Shown here: in pieces, positions 1 through 5,409 of the stretch
How the letters are laid out: each line of letters begins with the position of its first letter
How positions within the stretch are numbered: the first letter of the stretch is position 1
Source: an uncultured Bacteroidota bacterium
Lineage (GTDB): Bacteria; Bacteroidota; Bacteroidia; 2-12-FULL-35-15
Assembly: GCA_903881065.1 (NCBI GenBank)
Contig: CAIRRW010000245.1
Span: 1-5,409 of the forward strand
Direction: 5' to 3'
Length of the DNA stretch: 5,409 nucleotides
Notes under the pieces: generated by a model
What the model saw: only the letters and a program-made list of their open reading frames with translations
Told to the model about the DNA's origin: nothing
The model's database searches: none
Translations under genes and position numbers: made by a program

Positions 1-1
1 C

Positions 2-91
2 ATACGCCGAAAAGATGAATATGGTGAAAAGTTATATTGGTTCGAGTCGTTTCCTGAAAGATGGATATTAGCCTGTATAATAAAACTATGA
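2..91 (+). CDS. 3' end of an unidentified gene (partial, runs off the left edge)
   Basis: One plus-strand frame is open from the window edge to a TGA at 89-91, giving 29 residues that include DEYGEKLYWFESFPERW and end in ACIIKL. The mix of charged and aromatic residues looks like genuine protein rather than translated intergenic DNA, and the next gene (tspO) points toward it, so the two would be convergent with 38 bases between their stops. I do not recognise the family from so short a tail. No clear intrinsic terminator follows; an AGCTA/TAGCT palindrome lies at about 94-105 without a following T-tract. The reading frame is what I see; that it is a real gene is an inference from composition alone. 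Confidence 0.42.
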   Translation: MRRKDEYGEKLYWFESFPERWILACIIKL

Positions 92-129
92 AAGCTATTT
101 AGCTAGTAACAATGTTTTAATTCAACTCC

Positions 130-588
130 TTAATTTTTGAATACAATAAAGGCATTAAGCGATGTGGCTATTAAAAGCCACACAAAATAAGGCAACAGCA
201 AAAGAGAGATAGCTTTGCCTAATGGGAAATAATAGAATAACATATATCCTATTAAAATAGTGAGAGCCGAAATAATAAGCAGGCCTGCCATAGGTGCATG
301 GAAATAAAAAAAAACTGGGTTCCACATTAAATTTAAAATCCACTGAATACAAAACAATGCGATAAGCATACTCGTATTAACAGGTGTTTTATAGATGTAG
401 GCCATATAAACCGAAAAACAAACCATAATACTAAACCATGCAGCACCAAATACCCAGCCAGGAGGTGTCCATGGTGCTTTGTTGAGCTGAAGGTACCAGT
501 CTGATGAAACTGCTTTCGAAGTAAATAATCCACCTAAAGCCAATGCTGCAAAGTTTATTAAAAGAAAAAGGAGGATTCTATAAATCAT
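130..588 (-). CDS. tspO: TspO/MBR family integral membrane protein
   Basis: This 152-residue protein is a bacterial TspO, the homologue of the mitochondrial translocator protein (peripheral benzodiazepine receptor). Five hydrophobic helices can be seen at about 5-25, 44-65, 73-95, 97-119 and 125-149. The family signatures are present: WYLQLNKAPWTPPGWVFG at 31-48 in the first loop and start of helix 2, NLMWNPVFFYFHAP at 86-99, and PYFVWLLIATSLN at 133-145. The length is normal for the family. Known bacterial members sit in the inner or outer membrane, bind porphyrins and sterol-like ligands, and are linked to tetrapyrrole handling and oxidative or light stress; which of these applies here is not visible. 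The start at 588 gives a complete helix 1. No Shine-Dalgarno site precedes it, as is usual in Bacteroidota, and I found no TAnnTTTG element upstream. The gene reads toward the partial gene at the left edge and appears monocistronic. Confidence 0.93.
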   Translation of the reverse strand: MIYRILLFLLINFAALALGGLFTSKAVSSDWYLQLNKAPWTPPGWVFGAAWFSIMVCFSVYMAYIYKTPVNTSMLIALFCIQWILNLMWNPVFFYFHAPMAGLLIISALTILIGYMLFYYFPLGKAISLLLLPYFVWLLIATSLNAFIVFKN

Positions 589-716
589 CGTAAGTGTTAT
601 TATTAAAATGTTTTATTTATCTACTATTAAAAGTAATAAGTTAGTTGCTTATTTATAGCTAACAATAAAGCCTTTGAAATGTTTATACTATCTTAGAGGT
701 TAAATAGTCAAAACAC

Positions 717-744
717 AAAAACTACAGGCAAGTTAAATTGTAGT
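717..744 (-). terminator. candidate weak intrinsic terminator downstream of the secreted-protein gene
   Basis: Read on the minus strand, about 60 bases after the stop of the secreted-protein gene, ACTACA (744-739) pairs with TGTAGT (726-721) across a 12-base loop and is followed at once by TTTTT and then further T-rich sequence. The arrangement is that of a rho-independent terminator, but a 6-bp AT-leaning stem is weak. The rest of the 589-804 gap between the two minus-strand genes holds no other structure or ORF that I can support. Confidence 0.28.
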
Positions 745-804
745 AATGTAAATAAATTATACTTAGGCTAATTTATGCTGGGTAATAATTTTCGTACAAA
801 CGGC

Positions 805-2415
805 TTATCTTAACAGTTCCAAAAAGCCTTTTTTCTGTTCATTGGTTAATAAGGATTTCCCATTGATGTCATTTACTTCCAATTGCCAGAAATATACACC
901 TTCAGGTACTTTTTTACCCATGTAAGTTCCATCCCATGAATTATTAATGTCGGTAGTTTGAAAAAGGTTTTCACCCCATCTGTTATATATTCTAATTTTA
1001 AAGGAATAAAATCCGGATAGTGTTAAATAAAATTTATCATTTATTCCATCATTATTCGGAGTAAAAACATTTGGGACTGAAATGGTAAAACAGTTAACAA
1101 AAACATTCACCGAATCTATACTTTTACAAACACCATTATCTGCAGTAAGATAATAAGTAGTGTTGACAATTGGATTAGCTGTTGGTTGAAAAACAGTAGT
1201 TTGATTTAGCCCTAATGAAGGCAGCCAAGATGGTGTACCTTCTCCGCTGCCTGATAAGGTTACTCCGTTAAAACAATTAGATGTAACATCAGGGCCTGCA
1301 TTTACCAAAGGAGGCGGAATATTTGTAACCTGCATATCTGTAGAAGTACCAGAGCAACTGCCTGAGGCAACCTGTACTGAATAATTTCCACTTACACTAG
1401 CAATAATAGATGAACTGGTTTCTCCTGAAAGAATATTTCCATTTAATAACCATTGATAAGTTCCAGAAGAAGAGGTACTCAATGTAACTGAGTTTCCAGT
1501 ACAAAAATTTAACGGACCATTGGCTGAAACTGCTGGAGCAGCTCCGGGATTAACATGTATATTATTAATATGAGATAGGCTATTGGTGCCACAAGCATTG
1601 GTTACTTGCAGCGCAACAGTATAGTTTCCGGGAGTAGAATAACAAATGAAAACAGGATTTTGAATAGTTGATGTAGCGGTAACAGCGCCTGAAAATGTCC
1701 ATTGCCATGCTGTAGGATTGCCCGAACTGTTATCTGTAAAATTAATACATGCGCCAAGGCAGATAACAGTATCAGATACAGTGTAGGAAGGAATAGTAGC
1801 TAATCCATTCGTTGTGCCCATTGAAATGGCAGTGCCACATCTTGCCTCCCAGGTAGCAGATCCATCGCAGGTTCGTGCAACAGTACAACCATCAGCACTT
1901 ACAGGCACGTTAGTGAAATTAGCACTTGTTGGTTCATTAATTGTAATAGGAGTGCAACCACCTGCCGATGTTGAGGTAATATTTAATGGAAACTGCCCAC
2001 CTCCCCATACAATGGCATCTTGTATAACACCGGCAGTGTTTACCAATACTATCTGTTCATTAGGATTTGTAAATGTGCCAATAGTATTACCTGCAGCACA
2101 ATTGCAGGTTGCTATATTAATATTTACTGCTCCACCGGAATTGTTACTTCCTATTATCAAATATCCATTAGCTCCAATTGTAGTGCCTTGCGGAAATGTT
2201 ACCGTGAAATCACCATCAGTAAGTACGTAGCAGCTCAAATTTACCGGGTAATTACAGGTGTTATATAATTCCGTCCATTCACTTGTATTTGGATTACAGC
2301 CCCCATCACAGTTTCCGGCAGCATTTACCATTACTTCGTTGAAAACAACACATTGTGCATTTACACTTTGTATTGATAAAAGAAACATTATAATCAGAAA
2401 TAATTTAATTTTCAT
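805..2415 (-). CDS. secreted multidomain surface protein: lamin-tail-like, PKD and Ig-like domains with a T9SS type B sorting domain
   Basis: This 536-residue protein begins with a signal peptide (MKIKLFLIIMFLLSIQSVNA), probably cleaved before Q21. Residues 22-140 resemble a lamin-tail domain (VFNEVMVNA, SEWTELYN, ANGYLIIGS, NEQIVLVN), and TWEARCGTAISMGTTNG at 189-205 resembles its closing segment. A PKD-type domain covers about 212-289 (NFTDNSSGNPTAWQWTFSG, STPGNYTVALQV). An Ig-like module follows at about 293-365, then another beta-rich module at 370-441. Residues 447-536 are a gliding-motility-associated (type B) sorting domain: VPNVFTPNNDGINDKFY, IYNRWGENLFQT, WDGTYMGKKVPEGVYFW. By family knowledge such proteins cross the outer membrane through the T9SS and are held at the surface or released; adhesion or matrix binding is my inference, and no catalytic motif is seen. 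The 20 cysteines all lie at or before residue 442. The start at 2415 directly precedes the signal peptide. A -7-like element lies upstream. Confidence 0.9.
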   Translation of the reverse strand: MKIKLFLIIMFLLSIQSVNAQCVVFNEVMVNAAGNCDGGCNPNTSEWTELYNTCNYPVNLSCYVLTDGDFTVTFPQGTTIGANGYLIIGSNNSGGAVNINIATCNCAAGNTIGTFTNPNEQIVLVNTAGVIQDAIVWGGGQFPLNITSTSAGGCTPITINEPTSANFTNVPVSADGCTVARTCDGSATWEARCGTAISMGTTNGLATIPSYTVSDTVICLGACINFTDNSSGNPTAWQWTFSGAVTATSTIQNPVFICYSTPGNYTVALQVTNACGTNSLSHINNIHVNPGAAPAVSANGPLNFCTGNSVTLSTSSSGTYQWLLNGNILSGETSSSIIASVSGNYSVQVASGSCSGTSTDMQVTNIPPPLVNAGPDVTSNCFNGVTLSGSGEGTPSWLPSLGLNQTTVFQPTANPIVNTTYYLTADNGVCKSIDSVNVFVNCFTISVPNVFTPNNDGINDKFYLTLSGFYSFKIRIYNRWGENLFQTTDINNSWDGTYMGKKVPEGVYFWQLEVNDINGKSLLTNEQKKGFLELLR

Positions 2416-2441
2416 TTAGCTGTTTGAGGTTTAATTCGCGG

Positions 2442-2449
2442 CAAAGCTA
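2442..2449 (-). promoter_or_regulatory. candidate Bacteroidota -7 promoter element for the secreted-protein gene
   Basis: The minus strand reads TAGCTTTG here, an exact match to the Bacteroidota sigma-A -7 consensus TAnnTTTG, 26 bases before the ATG at 2415. That placement would give a short leader of about 15-20 nt. I do not see a TTG at the usual -33 distance, so the match could be a partial promoter or chance. The fossil IS ends 63 bases further upstream, so it does not interrupt this element. Confidence 0.42.
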
Positions 2450-2512
2450 TCCAAAAGTTTCATTTAGTCTAATATAAAATAGATCTCATAACTTAAAGTT
2501 TACAATTTATTT

Positions 2513-2536
2513 TGTCTTGTCCTAAAATAGGTTTAC
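2513..2536 (+). repeat. left terminal inverted repeat of the IS3-family element
   Basis: The repeat begins TGTCTTGTCCTAAAATAGG and runs into GTTTAC. Its reverse complement aligns with 3902-3925 at 17 of 24 positions, best over GTAAAC and TTTAGGA. It is taken as the less decayed end because of the TG terminus typical of IS3-family elements. Confidence 0.7.
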
Positions 2537-2550
2537 ACTAAAAGTGTAAA
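2532..2550. repeat. subterminal hairpin in the left end of the IS
   Basis: TTTACACT (2532-2539) and AGTGTAAA (2543-2550) form a perfect 8-bp inverted repeat around a three-base AAA loop, overlapping the inner end of the left terminal repeat and ending just before the ancestral orfA start. It could be a transposase binding site or a hairpin that limits read-through transcription into orfA; both roles are inferred from position. No equivalent remains at the right end. Confidence 0.6.
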
Positions 2551-2551
2551 A

Positions 2552-2997
2552 ATAAACAAGAAAAAGAAAGGAAAAATTATTCAGAAATCAGCATGGTATC
2601 AAACAAAAACAGAAAGAGAAGAAGTAATCAAAGGTTATCTAACTAGCGGATTTAGGAAACGGGCCATCTGGCAAAATATTTCGGAAGTGCAGATGAACGA
2701 TGTCATCTACTGATATGGATTTGAGAATTTGGTTACTCTGTAAACCTAAGAAGAAAAAAGCCTAGTAATGCGTAAAAAACAATCATGATGCCAAATAAAA
2801 GAAAGCAACAAAAAGAGGATGCGTCATTAAAATAAGACGATTCATTTGAAAACCTTCAGTTAAAGAAAAGGATTTCGGAACTGGAAAAACAGTTGAAAGA
2901 TGCAGAAATGAAAGCAATTGCGTTTTCAACGATGGTAGATATTGCAGAAAGAGAATTTAAAATACTTATCCGAAAAAAGCTCAATACCAAACTATAG
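2552..2997 (+). pseudogene. decayed IS3-family orfA (DNA-binding subunit of the transposase)
   Basis: Reading from 2552 gives NKKKKGKIIQKSAWYQ, then REEVIKGYLTSGFRKRAIWQ. After a one-base loss in the A-run at about 2673-2676 the frame continues KYFGSADERCHLLIWI, then FGYSVNLRRKKPSNA, and later LKKRISELEKQLKDAE and MVDIAEREFKILIRKK, ending at TAG 2995-2997. This matches the layout of IS3-family OrfA: a helix-turn-helix in the first half and a coiled-coil, leucine-zipper-like region near the end. Damage includes the likely start codon, which now reads ATA (2552-2554), the frameshift, and in-frame stops at 2722 (TGA), 2773 (TAA) and 2833 (TAA). The ancestral product would have been about 148 residues. 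An ATG pair at 2785 and 2788 lies in frame but meets the stop at 2833. It cannot give a working protein. Confidence 0.87.
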
Positions 2998-3010
2998 AAG
3001 AATAGAAGAA

Positions 3011-3916
3011 ATGAAAAACAGCTTTTCACACATACGTCTGGCCAAATTATGTGGATGGTTTGGTATCACCAGACAGGCCTATTATAAAAACTCCTGAGCA
3101 GATATATTAACTACCTTCGAAGAAAATGATGATTATACAGGAATTAAAAAATATCAGAAAGAATCACCACAGAATTGGTACCCGGTAGTTATATGAAATT
3201 ATGAAGCCTTATCTATTGGAACATAAAATAAAAATGGGTAGAGATGGCTTGTTTGGAGGACTGTCAGCCAATCAGCTATTAGTAAGAAAACGCAATCGAA
3301 GAATACAAACAACCAACTCATTCCATTGGTTAATAAAATATCCGAACCTTATCCGAGGATTGGTTCCAACAGCTATCAATCAGCTTTGGGTAAGCGATAT
3401 TTCGTATTGGAAACTGAAGAACAATCATGTATACATCAATTTTGTTACCGATACTTATTCTCATAAAATTGTAGGCTATCATTTGGCTTACACGTTGGAA
3501 GCCAGTGCAAGCATACGCGCATCGTGTGATGGCTCTCTGTCACCAAAGCAGAGAGCCATCACGCACCAAAGTGATAGGAAAATACAATATTGTAGCGCTG
3601 CTTGTTTAAAGCTATTGCAGGATAATAAAATAAAAATTAGCTTGGCTGAAAGCGTTGACCCGATGGAAAATGCTATGGCTGAAATGGAAATCGGAATTAT
3701 TAAAGATGAATATTTGGATGGTTATGATATCGAAACTATTAAAGATGCCAAGGAATTACTAAAGGTATATTGGACTTAAACAATAATAAAAGACATCATA
3801 TGAGCATTGGTAACAAAAATTCAAATCAAATCCACCATTCAGTTCCAGTAATTAAATCAGAAAAATGTTTTAAAATATTTTACAGAAAAGATACTTCATT
3901 TGTAAACAAAATTTAG
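3011..3916 (+). pseudogene. decayed IS3-family orfB (DDE transposase, rve integrase fold)
   Basis: The ATG at 3011, 13 bases after orfA, opens MKNSFSHIRLAKLCGWFGIT and RQAYY, the usual OrfB beginning. The gene is then cut by TGA 3095, a frameshift at about 3119-3128, TAG 3186, and a frameshift at about 3762-3772 (hence the TAA at 3777). The longest surviving piece, 3201-3779, encodes 192 residues holding the integrase core. Within that piece D66 (QLWVSDISYWK), D125 (THQSDRKIQYCS) and E161 (NAMAE) form the DDE triad with the D-35-E spacing expected of IS3. Beyond the last frameshift the C-terminal IS3 signature is still readable as NNNKRHHMSIGN, ending at TAG 3914-3916 inside the right terminal repeat. 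Usually constant sites have drifted: HHSDRG is HQSDRK here, and the NGDPYENA type motif is SVDPMENA. A functional product from the surviving piece is unlikely because the N-terminal part is missing. Confidence 0.92.
3526..3562. repeat. perfect 14-bp hairpin inside the orfB pseudogene
   Basis: GTGATGGCTCTCTG (3526-3539) and CAGAGAGCCATCAC (3549-3562) are exact reverse complements around a nine-base loop, TCACCAAAG. One more G-C pair can form beyond a T-G wobble. The loop's CACCAAAG recurs just after the right arm at 3564-3571. The stem is far richer in G and C than its surroundings, and no T-tract follows on either strand, so it is not a standard terminator. It lies between the second D and the upstream part of the integrase core, a stretch of variable length in IS3 transposases. 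Confidence 0.85.
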
Positions 3917-3925
3917 GATTAAAAA
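3902..3925 (+). repeat. right terminal inverted repeat of the IS3-family element (degenerate)
   Basis: GTAAAC at 3902-3907 and TTTAGGA at 3912-3918 match the reverse complement of the left end, 17 of 24 positions in all. The orfB stop TAG (3914-3916) falls within it. The outermost bases are now A-rich, with the expected CA terminus reduced to AA. Confidence 0.55.
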
Positions 3926-4145
3926 TTTGATTTAAACTTATTAACGGATTAATTATATAAACTGTAATCTTTTTTTAGTATTAAATAGGTAATAGAAATA
4001 TCGTCGGCATTTTTTTGAATAAAATCAATTACCACTTGTTTTGATTATTATCACTATTAAGGAGGAATATAGTAGAGACCTTTGTTGCAAATAAAAAATT
4101 AATTTAAAGTGCGGAGTCAGCAACATAATCACCGACAACAATTGT
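3926..4145. other. intergenic stretch between the fossil IS and the next pseudogene
   Basis: These 220 AT-rich bases contain no ORF that I can support. A perfect Shine-Dalgarno-like TAAGGAGG at 4058-4065 has no start codon within reach, and no clear TAnnTTTG promoter element is seen. It presumably held the promoter of the pseudogene that follows. Confidence 0.5.
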
Positions 4146-4892
4146 ATGAAAAAAATACGTTTCTTCTCACTTTTTTACTGCTGTTTTTCGTGGCAATATA
4201 AGCACAGTAAATTACCAATAGCAGTTTCGAAAACTTGACTACTTCTAGTACTTTCTCCGACATCTACATCCGGCAATCCTCCCAATGGTGTTCCATTTGC
4301 TTTTCGTCCTTTAAAATTAACTTTCTGTTGTGAGTATCAACCTATTACCACATCGGTAGGAGTAATTGATACTGCCCGTTTATATGTCGATTTTAAAAAT
4401 CAGGAAATACTATCGGACAAGTACAGTTTGAAATTTAAGGCAATGCAGTTGGTAACTATAACTATATCTATAACTATCACCAAGTTAATATCTATTGGTA
4501 CACTGCTGATGTTAATGATTCTATGCGGATGGATCTTACTTCCGGCTTTACAAGTATCAATTTTAATTTGAATTCAAATCTATGTCATAATCAATTTGGT
4601 AATACCTTATTTATTGATATAATTCTGTTCGACTATTCAAGTGGAATTAGTGAAAACGAACGGGCGAATAATATTTCATTTTATACTAATCCTGCAACCG
4701 AAGCAGTTACTATTGATGCAGGAGTGATAAAAATTAATACCTTAAAATTATCAATGCGATGGGTGATAAATTAAAAGAAATGAAAGTGGAAAATGTACTA
4801 TTGATGTACGATAATTTGCTAAAGGAATTTATCAGGTATAGATAATCGATACATCTGATAAATCAATAACTAAAAAGTTGATTGTGGAGTAG
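4146..4892 (+). pseudogene. broken gene for a small secreted protein with a T9SS type A sorting domain
   Basis: The ATG at 4146 opens MKKIRFFSLF and, after a one-base loss in the T-run at 4171-4176, continues LLLFFVAI, a clear signal peptide. Recognisable segments then follow in shifting frames: ITNSSFENLTTSSTF; GNPPNGVPFAFRPLKLTF and VIDTARLYVDF; SGNTIGQVQFEI; AVGNYNYIYNYHQVNIYW through FGNTLFIDIILFDYSSGISE; and the sorting domain NNISFYTNPATEAVTID, INAMGDKLKEMKVENVLLMY, KGIYQV, IIDTSDKSITKKLIVE. Frameshifts lie at about 4172, 4253, 4397, 4745 and 4820; stops at 4199, 4208, 4436 and 4839. The ordinary end would be TAG 4890-4892, giving about 248 residues. The fragment 4523-4774 is only the longest surviving frame, not a gene. 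The middle part looks like a beta-sandwich of the kind found in exported Bacteroidota proteins; I cannot name its family or substrate. In the type A domain the usual YPNPA motif reads YTNPA. Confidence 0.88.
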
Positions 4893-5292
4893 GGTGATAG
4901 TTTACATTGGTGATTTTACTTAATAATTTCTTCTTAATATGATTAGGTAGATTATATTGTTGGTTTTGAATATTTTTCAGTTTTGGCACTATTTCATGAA
5001 TATATTTATTTACACGATTTAGTTATAAGCTAAAATAGTTATAATTATGAATAAATAAATTCTAGTTTGAAATTGTTAATTCTATTATCCAAAATGATTG
5101 AATTTAATAATTTAATATCTGCTAAATTTTTTAAATTATATTCAATTTTATGAGAAAAATTTCGACCTAATAATGAAGTTCAGAAAGTAGTATTAATAAA
5201 TGAGTGAATTCTATTTAATTGGTTCTGACTTTTTTTTCAAATTAATTATAACACTCTCCGTAGAAAGAAAAAATACTTTTTTATTATTTCTA
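4893..5292. other. AT-rich non-coding stretch with no gene
   Basis: About 400 bases between the dead T9SS cargo gene and the tRNA promoter. All frames are broken often and none looks like protein. The only structures I see are the inverted repeat at 5097-5146 and a short direct repeat, TAGTTATAA at 5020-5028 and 5036-5044. Two poly-T runs lie at about 5230 and 5277-5282. This may be fully decayed coding sequence or simple spacer DNA. Confidence 0.55.
5097..5146. repeat. bulged 16-bp inverted repeat, AT-rich
   Basis: ATTGAAT (5097-5103) pairs with ATTCAAT (5140-5146), and ATAATTTAA (5107-5115) pairs with TTAAATTAT (5131-5139). The left arm carries a three-base bulge at 5104-5106 and the loop is 15 bases. 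No T-tract follows directly on the plus strand. In DNA this rich in A and T such pairing can arise by chance, and I cannot assign a role. Confidence 0.45.
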
Positions 5293-5321
5293 TTGGTAGG
5301 TTAAAAATATTAGTACATTTG
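5293..5321 (+). promoter_or_regulatory. Bacteroidota-type promoter of the tRNA-Pro gene
   Basis: TACATTTG at 5314-5321 is an exact match to the Bacteroidota -7 consensus TAnnTTTG, and a TTG at 5293-5295 lies 18 bases upstream, close to the -33 position. Transcription would start at about 5327-5330, leaving a leader of about 30 bases before the tRNA at 5360. The position directly ahead of a stable RNA gene supports the call. Confidence 0.7.
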
Positions 5322-5359
5322 CATCCGCTTAAACGGTTCTTTAAATTAGTAGTATAGTT

Positions 5360-5409
5360 CGGGGCGTAGCGTAGTCCGGTCATCGCGCCTGGTTTGGGAC
5401 CAGGAGGTC
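5360..5409 (+). tRNA. tRNA-Pro, anticodon UGG (5' part, cut by the window edge)
   Basis: The first 50 bases of a tRNA are present: 5' acceptor strand CGGGGCG (5360-5366), TA, a D arm with stem GCG (5369-5371) pairing CGC (5384-5386), and an anticodon stem CCTGG (5388-5392) pairing CCAGG (5400-5404) around the loop TTTGGGA. The anticodon is TGG at 5395-5397, which reads proline codons CCN, mainly CCA and CCG. The C at position 1 fits bacterial tRNA-Pro, which is unusual in beginning with C. The variable loop is just entered; the T arm and the 3' acceptor strand lie beyond the window. Confidence 0.95.

Larger units (their letters stand above)
2513..3925 (+). mobile_element. fossil IS3-family insertion sequence (about 1.41 kb)
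   Basis: The element contains the remains of a two-ORF IS3-type transposase, orfA (helix-turn-helix plus leucine-zipper-like end) followed by orfB (DDE integrase core), flanked by degenerate terminal inverted repeats. The left end starts TGTCTTGTCC at 2513. The right end, at 3902-3925, matches its reverse complement at 17 of 24 positions. TTT flanks both ends (2510-2512 and 3926-3928), consistent with the 3-bp target duplication usual for IS3, though in such AT-rich DNA this proves little. Both ORFs carry several stops and frameshifts, so the copy cannot make its own transposase. The boundary at the left is firmer than at the right, where the last seven bases are poorly conserved. Confidence 0.88.

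Noticed and set aside
94..139. Short palindromes near the convergent gene ends (AGCTA/TAGCT at about 94-105 and ATTCAA/TTGAAT at about 120-142)
   Set aside because: The stems are 5-6 bp and AT-rich, and neither has a proper T-tract, so I do not call a terminator.
155..533. Minus-strand open frames of 65 and 66 codons (155-352 and 333-533)
   Set aside because: They are alternative frames inside tspO, whose own frame has all the family motifs.
1814..2268. Plus-strand open frames of 138 and 82 codons (1814-2230 and 2020-2268)
   Set aside because: Both lie antisense within the well-supported secreted-protein gene, show no protein family features, and arise from its regular codon composition.
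4058..4065. Perfect Shine-Dalgarno-like TAAGGAGG
   Set aside because: No start codon follows within 5-15 bases, the next good ATG is 80 bases away, and Bacteroidota rarely rely on such sites. Probably chance.
5020..5044. Direct repeat TAGTTATAA twice, 16 bases apart
   Set aside because: Only two short AT-rich copies, no third unit and no flanking pattern, so not a repeat array or origin-like iteron set.
1..5409. CRISPR arrays, defence systems, toxin-antitoxin pairs, riboswitches
   Set aside because: No regularly spaced repeats, no Cas-like or toxin-like proteins and no recognisable riboswitch core were found on either strand.

Overview
The window looks like chromosomal DNA from a member of the Bacteroidota, in an AT-rich genome. 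Three signals support this. Two exported proteins, one intact and one decayed, carry C-terminal sorting domains of the type IX secretion system (T9SS), one type B and one type A. Promoter-like sites match the Bacteroidota -7 consensus TAnnTTTG. The broken insertion sequence is also of a kind I recognise from this phylum. The exact family or genus cannot be read from the sequence.

Layout from left to right: (1) the 3' end of an unidentified plus-strand gene (to 91); (2) a convergent minus-strand tspO gene for a five-helix TspO/MBR membrane protein (130-588); (3) a minus-strand gene for a 536-residue secreted, cysteine-rich, multidomain surface protein (805-2415) with a signal peptide, a lamin-tail-like domain, a PKD domain, Ig-like modules and a T9SS type B sorting domain; (4) a fossil IS3-family insertion sequence (about 2513-3925) with degenerate terminal inverted repeats and orfA and orfB broken by stops and frameshifts, although the DDE catalytic core is still readable; (5) a second dead gene (4146-4892), a small secreted protein with a T9SS type A sorting domain, broken by about five frameshifts and four stops; (6) an AT-rich stretch with no gene; (7) a promoter and the first 50 nt of a tRNA-Pro(UGG) gene running off the right edge.

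The left half (1-2415) is intact coding sequence. The stretch from 2513 to about 5290 is a gene graveyard where nothing appears to encode a full-length protein. The live secreted protein would depend on the Sec pathway and then the T9SS, both encoded elsewhere. TspO appears unrelated in function. I found no defence system, CRISPR array, toxin-antitoxin pair or biosynthetic cluster. The points most worth a second look are the perfect 14-bp hairpin inside the decayed transposase, the 20 cysteines confined to the passenger part of the secreted protein, and the two neighbouring dead genes.
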